Origin: Forficula auricularia
Taxonomy: Eukaryota; Arthropoda; Insecta; Dermaptera; Forficulidae
NCBI GenBank assembly: GCA_024734495.1
Contig: JALMQS010000826.1
Span: 1-64,000, forward strand
DNA length: 64,000 nt
Direction: 5' to 3'
Numbering within the stretch: the stretch's first letter is position 1; each line of letters begins with the position of its first letter. This document shows, piece after piece, positions 53,001 through 62,000 of the stretch. The notes beneath the pieces are model-generated. The model ran no database searches, was not told the origin of the DNA, and was given only the letters and a program-made list of their open reading frames with translations. The position numbers were made by a program, and so were the translations under genes.

Positions 53001-56000
53001 GGTGGTATTATATTAAAATTTAATTCCAATAAACGTCCATTATAGTGGAATCAATGTCTTTAGCATGTAGTTGAAATTTTATTTTTTCCAATTTAATTGA
53101 ATGCAATCAAATAAATTTATTTTTCCTACATTCTACATGATAAATATAAGTTCAAAAATCATGATTTAATCATCAATCGTCAACAAGAAAATCATATAAG
53201 AGTCTAATAATGTTATTAATGTTTAAAAAATAACGAGTTTCCATTCATTTCCTGACTAGACAACCCGCAACACAGCGCTTTCAATTTGAATGCATACCCT
53301 AACGTTATTCAGGCGGCGCGGAATTTTTTATATATTTTTTGCTTTAGGAGCTTTTAACTATTAAAAAATTATTAAGCACCCATAAGATATGTTAATTAAT
53401 TATAATTATTTATTGAACACGAACAAATAATACAATACAAATACGACTTTTCGATCGACTTATTCTGTTTTGATATAAATTTTGAGTTTCTTCTCAATGG
53501 TGTTTATGTTTATTCAAATATAAATGAATTTATAGGAGCCTATATAGTATATATGGAATAATATATAATAATACTTACTTCTGAAAAGAAAGAAGCATCC
53601 TGATCAGTTTCCAAATTAATTGTATATTCAAATGCTTTGTTATTATTATATGATCTCCAAGAGATATCACGAATTTCTAAAGGATTATAACTAATCAATT
53701 CGACATCTTTCCTAAAAATAAATAAAACTTTTAATATTATTGAATAAAAAAATAAACTTAAAAATAATTAAAAATACAAAACTCAAATCGTTGTATAATG
53801 TAAAACTTTCGATTTCTTGTAAAATCTTCAACAATTCATGGATTTTATAATACCTTTATTTATAACATTTAAAAACATGGTACCAAAAATATCAGTGAAT
53901 AAAGGGTGATTAGATAAAATAAAAAGTGAAAAAAAAACTGGTCGTAAAATTTGGGAATGGCTGTGCGTAGTCGGAGGAGTTTTACGGAGAATTTACCACT
54001 GCTCGAAGCCGAAAAACTTAGTAAATTGGTTATTGGATTGTATCTAACTTTCTGAGATTTGGCCCGTGATCCCGGCTTCTTTCCTTCTAATCTGTTCTTT
54101 TCACGATGGAGGGGCCAGCCCATACAGGCCTTTAGGGGATGCACCTTCTGGTGTATCCATAAATTGAGGTATTATTGAAAAGGTCATTAACTGTTCTTTC
54201 TTTTCAGTCATATTTGTTCAACATATTTTCAGCTGGATTCCTGTGATTTTAGGGAATATTGTGAAATTTCTAAAAATGTTAAATATCAATCCAAATTTCT
54301 TTCACCTTCACTGCATTTAAACTTATTATGCTTTAATTTTAATCGATATATTTTGACGAGATCTTTTGATTGACATCTAAACGAAAGCCGAACTACGCAA
54401 AATGCAAAGTTATATACTGGGTGGAAGTTTTGGACGTGTGGTAAATCATACACAAATTGTCAGACCCCCTGCCATTTGCATAGCGCTATCTGAAGGTCAT
54501 TTATTCCATCAGGTATCGAATAATAGCAGTACTTTCACACATCAATTTCTCTGAATCAATTGTAATAGACTGATGAAGAGGGCTAAGCCCTCGAAACTAT
54601 AGTCGCGTGATAAATAAATTAAAAAATTTAATATTCCAGCAGAAGACACACTCTTTTATTGTCTTCTATAATAGCAGTATGGATTGAGTATCTTAAATTC
54701 TTTAGAATGTATTAAGCCAAAACGTATTCAATAATTTTGTTACACATAATTTTTTATACACATTTTCTAAAAATTACTTTAGGGAAGTTTTTTGGCGACA
54801 ATCCACACAAAAAGATTTAGCCTCGTAACCACTCTATACATATGAACGGTGCTAAAATTTTAGGTTATGTTTTTAACGTGACAGTACTCCTCACACTACT
54901 ATATCCTCTTTATGAATGGAACGTTTCCAAGCGACTGTTCTTATATCCCCTCCATTAAAAATAATCGCCCAAAAATGTTTTTTTTTTTATTAAAACTACG
55001 AGGTAAATAATTTCAATTTTTTTTAAGTTACTCCGAATATATTATTTTAACAAATATTAATTTTTCATCAAGATGGTGAAAGTCCGTCAATGAAAAAAAT
55101 AAAATAATGATGATTTTCCCAGCCTTTTGAAATCTACCATATGTAAAAAATTTCATTTTTAATTGCAATTATTTCATGTTTGGTGTGGTAAATCGTCTTC
55201 AAATTTTAACAGTGTGTTTATTATTCTTTTAATGACTCTTATTCCAAATTTCAAAGACTTTTTGAACTTTTGCATTTGTGGAAGAACTACCTTAATATAA
55301 CTTTTTTTATAAATTAAATATTTAATAATAATATTTTATCATGCTAATGAATTGGTTGTGTCTTTACCATATTCCCGCAGAAGGGAAAGCAGGACCCCAA
55401 TCCCATGCAAATGAACATTGCATTTTTCGTAACATTTGAACGAAGTTTTCGCCATGGTATGATGCAGAAATATTTGAAGGCGGGATAGGGTGGTCAGAAG
55501 AATCAAATCTTCGTTTTGCTTCTGCTGCTGGAGCAATAAAACGTATCTCTAATTGATTATCATAAGCCTAGAAGAGATTATCAAATATATTAATTAGAAG
55601 ACGATAAATAAGGAAAGTTTTCAGTTCAAAAATTTTATAGTTTAAAATGAAGATATAGTTATAATTAATCATAATTAATGAACCCAATTTCCGGGAGCAG
55701 TTTTTGTTTAGTGTAAGTAGTTTAGTAGTTTTTCAAAATGGTGAAAATTTTCTCATTTCTAAAAAACGACTTTAATTAGAAAATTTACATGAAGTGGTCT
55801 ACAAAAAAGCTTTTTATCATATTATATTTTTACTTTACCATACAGGGTTGTAATCGTGCATGAAAAAAGTGGTTTTTTTCCTTCTTTTTTTCGAAATATC
55901 TCAAAAACGGCTGAAACTATTTTGATTAAAAAAATTGAGCTAAACCATGGTATTTCGCTCTACAAAAAAGCTCTAATAAGTAAACATCGAAAAAATTATA

Positions 56001-59000
56001 TTTTTCGAGATAATAATTGTTTTGTCAAAATGTCTGTTAGTCTGTGAGTTACCAAATTTTTGTGGACGAGCTAGCTCAAAAACTAGTTTGAATATTGAAA
56101 CCAAATTTCACACGTAGTTTTGGTCCATTGAGATTAAGAGCTGATTAGATTTTGGTGCATATCGACCCAAAATTAAGGGGGGTGGAGAGGGGGTTAAAAA
56201 TTAAAAATCTAGGCCGTTTGAGCAAACTCAACCAAATTTTGTATACATAATCAGTGGGACACCAGAAGTATAAAAATGCAAAAACTAACCCCCCCCTACA
56301 TGATTATAAATAATTCTAGGGGCCAGGTTGTATGGTAAAGTCAAGTGGATGGCCACTTCAGAACACGTCAGCTTATTTTTTTAGTTGTTTATCTCGGATA
56401 TTTGATATTTTCTCACGGATAATATTAAAGTTCCAAATCATAAAAATAAAATAAGTACCAACCTTTAAAGTATTTTTCACATTAATATTATATCGTATAA
56501 ACATATTATCTGTTGCACCGATTTGAGCCCCATTTAACCAGATTGTAGAAACAGTATCCAGTCCATGGAATACCAGATTAATGTAATCTTGGGAAAAAAT
56601 ATTTTCTGGAACTAATATAAAACATTTTTTCAAAATTTTGTAAAATTATAAATTAAATTAAAGCTATCCGATAGTCTTAAAAAGGCATTTTCATTTTTTT
56701 TATAATTATTATTTTCACTCAAAAACAGACAAATTCTTTTAAAGCGCTCTGGTAGTTAAAAGGTTTTTGAAATACTAATAATGTAATGATATATAATAAT
56801 AATACTATTTTCTATTTAAATCACAACATTTCGATCTGTACTTTTGGAACAGTATTTAAATGACGCACTACACCCATTCTTGGCACTCTACTATGATGAA
56901 AATTATTACCATCAAAGTTTAAGCTATATGTCCAGTTATGATTGGAGACCCATCGATAGTTCATATCGTTGAACCCACTTAAATAATCTTCAGGCAAAAG
57001 TCCTTCAACTTTTGAAAGATCGGAATAAATTCCTCCGGGAACTATTGCAGGTGCTTGAATTTCTAAAAAAATAAAAATTGTAAATAGTTTGATATTGAAA
57101 TTATAGTGATTATTATTTAAAATGTATTTTCAGTTTAAATGGATCATTAGTAGGGTTCCATACAAAAGTAAAACGGAACCCTACCAGTATCGCTAAAATA
57201 TGTACTAGGGTAAGGTGGGGCAAAGATCCGCACTGGTAAATGATCAACACCCCTAGTTTGAAGTGACCCCTAATATTTAACTTGGTTTTATCATTTTTAT
57301 TATGTTAGTAATAATGCCAGCAAACGTCACCTAAAGTTTAGATGGCAGTCGGTAACCCATTTGACAACTATGAGCTAAGATTGTTTTTGATTGTTTTCAT
57401 TGTAATATTCTCAGGTTATGTTCACGGTGAAATCAGTGTGTATGAACTTCTCAGTAATTTCTTTATTGGTTTAGTTCTTTCTTTGGACCCTCAAAATAAA
57501 GATTAAAAATAAATTCCAACCCTAATGCGGCCATTTCAGTTTCCATTTTAGGTGATGTTGAAAAGTGCAAAATGGGGTAAAGATCCGCGGCATCAGAGGG
57601 GCAAAAATCCGCACGCGGACATTCACTTACTTCAACTAATAACTTTGTTTGCTTTTGTAGTAATTATAAACGAAAGACTAAAATGAAGCCATTTTCCCCA
57701 GAACTGTTTGCTGAAGCTTTGGAACTTAAAAGTAAAGGATTACACTGTTCGACAAAAAATTTCTCCCCGTAAATCTAACAATGGATTCCGGTAGAATTTT
57801 ATATGCTGATTATCATGCAATTTCTCAATTTTTTACAACACGTCAGAGTTTTGAAATATTATCGGTCAAAATGACGAAAAAGGCCATTTCGACCTATTTT
57901 CAAGTCGCATTAAATATTAAACAGCAATATTTGAAATCAAAATATTTTGTTGACGTAATAGAAAATATCATCCTCTTTGATTTTCAAATTACCATTTGTT
58001 TTTAGCTCAATTAGAACTCGAGTTATATCTAAAAAACTAAAACTACGTGATTTTAAAGGATAATAAACATAGATAAAAACACAAGTTTTTAGTCTTTTAG
58101 TTATAATTCGAGTTCTAATTGAGCTACAAACAAGTGGTAATTTGAAAATCAAATAGGAAGCTGTTTCCTATTACGTCAACAAAATATTTTGATTTTAAAT
58201 ATTGCTGTTTAATATTTAATGGGACTAGAAAATAGGTCCAAATGGCCTTTTTCGTCATTTTTATCGATAATATCTCAAAACTCTGACGTATTGTAAAAAA
58301 TCGGGAAATTGCATGGTAATCAGCGTAGAAAATTCTACTGGAATCCATTATTAGGTTTACGGGGAGAAATTTTTGTTTAATTTTTGTCTAGCAGTGTTAT
58401 CAAAGAAAGCTGATGCCAAGTTGGAAAATAAAAATAAATCAGCATCAAAAGTCAAGAAAACTAAAAAGAAATTGACTTTTGAGTTCTCAACGTCTGAGTA
58501 CGAAATGGAGGGAGTGGGGGAAAGTAAAAATGACGGCGACGATGATATTTTGAGCTTACAATTGGAAGGAGGTGGATTACCCCTTCCAAAAAAGAAGTCG
58601 GGATATCAGATATGAAGACAAACTTTTTGCTGGGAAACTGATCGCGATTCAAGAGGACGGTGCAGTAAGTTAAGTGCAATGATACCATCAGGACGACTAT
58701 GGAAGTGGCCAGTACCCGCTGATATTTTGGAGTATCTATGGGGAGATGTAGTGGGGCACATTCACGATCCCATTAGGTTCAGCAAAAGTGGGGAAATCTA
58801 TTCAATAACATAGCTGGAGAATCTTTTGTAGTGAAGTAAGGCGTAGCAATTCATTTTTACTGGAAAAGTAAAGATCTTTTTTCTGAAGATGTAGGTATGT
58901 AAGTTTTTTGTTACTGGGAAAATAAATAGTTGAAATTGAAATTTATTGTTTTATTAAAACTTCCTAAGACTAATTCTGGCTTCTTTTTTAGTAAATAGGT

Positions 59001-62000
59001 AAACAGCCCGTGTTTCGAAGTAGGATTTTGATACGAGAGGCAAAGATCCGCCCCTGCGGATCTTTGCCCCCGTGTGCGGATCTTTACCCCACTCGATGGG
59101 GCAAAAGTCCGCATTTGCAGGTCTCAATTAAAAGACCTGTAGAATGTGTACCTTATTGCTTCCTTAACTGATACTTCTATGTTAGGTGCCCAAGGTGTTA
59201 CAGCTGCTGCTGATACTAAAAGCTTGGTTCTATTCTTTAACACACATGAGAAAAAAATCGAAACCAAAAAATGCGGATCTTTGCCCCACCTTACCCTATA
59301 TGTTTATATTTTACTAGAATATCACAAGTTATCTAAATAAGATACAAATTATATGTAGTCATTTTACCTCGATTCAAAATTGTTATAAAATTTTAATTTT
59401 GGGGAAGGTCAAATTTTTTTTGAGGTCGAAGGAGGAATTTCTTTTTATCTTTGAATGTGGGATATCATTGTAGAATAAGGCTTTATTTTTAAAATTTAAT
59501 AAGTACATTAAAAAAAAGTGTGGAAGTCAAAGTAGACAATTTTGAAGAATTTTTTATCCGTTTTCTTTAATAAACTACTTTCTCGACTTAAAATTATTAA
59601 AAAAAAAAAAATTCAATATAATTTATAATACCCTTCTTATAGAAGAGAAAAAAAAATGATTCTAATATCTCAAGTATTTTGTAAGATATAATCGTTATCT
59701 TATACGAAAAATTGTTTACTTTCTCATGAAAAATTTAAGTTATGGTCTAGATTTCTGATACTTAAAGACCTGGGATCGTTTGGGTGTCTTTTTTTTAAGA
59801 TTATATATGTTCACAATAAATTAATTTTTCAATTAAACAATAATTGAATTCATTCTTTTAATTAAACAAGCAAGAAAATAATATATATATATAAATTTTA
59901 CTTACGGAACCCTTAGTATACGAGTCTCACTATAACAAAAGCTTTTATTGTAGTTATAAAAAAAAATTCCGAATACCAAAAAACTAGCCATGCTCAAGTG
60001 CGCCTAGCGTACCGAGTAGGTACTTAGTATGTTGAGTAGTTTTTTTTTAATTTGCCAGCCAAACTAATTGTCTTATTAGTAATGGAGCTGTTGAAGCTTT
60101 TATTTTTGTGATTAATTTGATTAAAATTTGAATTTTTATATAAATCACACATAATTAATTATAACTATTTATTAAATGCGAACAAATAATAAAATAAAAC
60201 TACGACGTTTCGATCGACTTATTCTGCGATGTTCTCAAGTATGAGCATTGAGCAACCACTCCGATTATAGGTATAACTATTTTAGAGGCTTCAAAATTTA
60301 AATAGCGATTAAAATTTAAAAATCAATTAGGCTTAGTTTTGCTGTGATGTATGAACAAATTTCAGTAAAGTACATATTTTTATTAAATTATTAAACAAAA
60401 AGTTTCTTAAGAAATTTTTTTTTAAACATTCCATATTTATATTTCTAAAACTGAATTGTTTTTATATTATTAATAGATAATAGAAAGCTAACGTCGTTTG
60501 TACTTTAATACCAAAAATATTTATGCTTTCGCTCGTAATATATTAATTTTCCATATTTAATTCTTATTTTCCATTTATAGTGAGATTAATCTCTAAATAG
60601 GGTGGCCCGAAATAACTTCCAAAATTTTGGTGAAATTTAAATAGGTATAACTATTCTATAGATCCTGATTGACGATTTGATTTTTGAAGACCCGAAACCC
60701 AGGTATAACTATAATCGGAGTGGGTGCTCATACTTGAGATCGCAGAATAAGTCGATCGAAACGTCGTAGTTATATTGTATTATTTGTTTGTGTTTAATAT
60801 ATAATTATAATCAATTATGTGTGATTTAAATAAAAATTCACATTTTAATTGTTTTATATCAACGAAAATGATTTTCCCGAAAGTACTCAAAATAAGAAGC
60901 TATTTTCATGAATATTTACATGTTAAAACAAAAATGAACTATAATATATAAACAAGTTTGATAAGATAATTCTTATAAAGAAAAATATAAGATAAAATAA
61001 AAAAATAATCAACATTCTTAAACTATAATTAAGCGTTTTAACAGTGAAATAATACTCGAATTTAAGATTAAAATTAGTTATGTAATCGATCTTTTTGAAT
61101 TCAGGTCCAAGTTTGATAGTCCACTGTTGTTTTTTATCAGCACTTGAAATCACCTATGTTAGTAATAAAAATAGAAAGTTGAAATTTGTAAATTTCATCT
61201 TTGTTAGTATAATGAGTTTTTTTTTTTTCAAATTATTCAATCAAAAATAATAAATAAATATTACTATTATCATTTCCGTCCATAATTGATTAATTTGAAA
61301 GTTTATAATAGGAAAATAAGGATAAGTTTTATGTGTGACTTTTTTATTAATAGCCCTGAAGAAGTCGGCAAAGTCGACGAAACGTTGCCTGATAAATAAA
61401 AAAGTCACACATAAAAACTTGTCCCTATTTTCCTATTATAAACTTTCAAATTAATATTACGTAATTGGATGATCGTCAGAAAACAAGATCATATATATAT
61501 ATATAATATGCAGGGCCGAATTTAAGATCTATGGGCCCCTAGGCTGGAGCTGTGGCACTTACCGGGGAAAATATTTTTTTTAATTAACCTATAAAAAACG
61601 CATTTTCAGCATTTATCCAATTAAAAACTTAAAATAAAAAATAAAAGTGCATGATTAAAACCTTGTTAAATATATTTTTAAAAAAGTAGACCCTTTGTCG
61701 TGCGGACCCATAGGCTGCAGCCCACGTAACCTGTGCTTAAATCCGGCCCTGCTAATATATAAAATAGTAAAAAGGTGCCCCCCCCCCCCCCCAAGAGGTG
61801 GGAATTTCCAATACAAAATGTTTTGGACGATTTTTTCATATTTTTTTTTCAAATTAAATGGCTACATTTATTTCAAAGTTTGTTGTTGTTTTTTCCTGCT
61901 CCTGTATTAACACAAATACTGAATATACTATATAAATACTGTATACATATTTTTAAAACAAAATTATTAGAGCGGTTTTTGAAAATTTTGAAAAGGTTTA

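Noticed and set aside
53869..54144. Minus-strand open frame of 91 codons in intron 4
   Set aside because: No known motif, no splice context; it is probably chance in a GC-richer patch.
43395..56047. Related open frames at 43395-43667 and 55856-56047 (ISKTAETILIKKIE...)
   Set aside because: The likeness follows from two copies of the same repeat; the frame is short, not open in the third copy, and matches no known protein.
60923..61153. Minus-strand open stretch (ADKKQQWTIKLGPEF...) with a possible acceptor in intron 1
   Set aside because: No acceptor gives a phase that joins exon 1 or exon 2, exons 1 and 2 join directly in frame, and no family match was seen.
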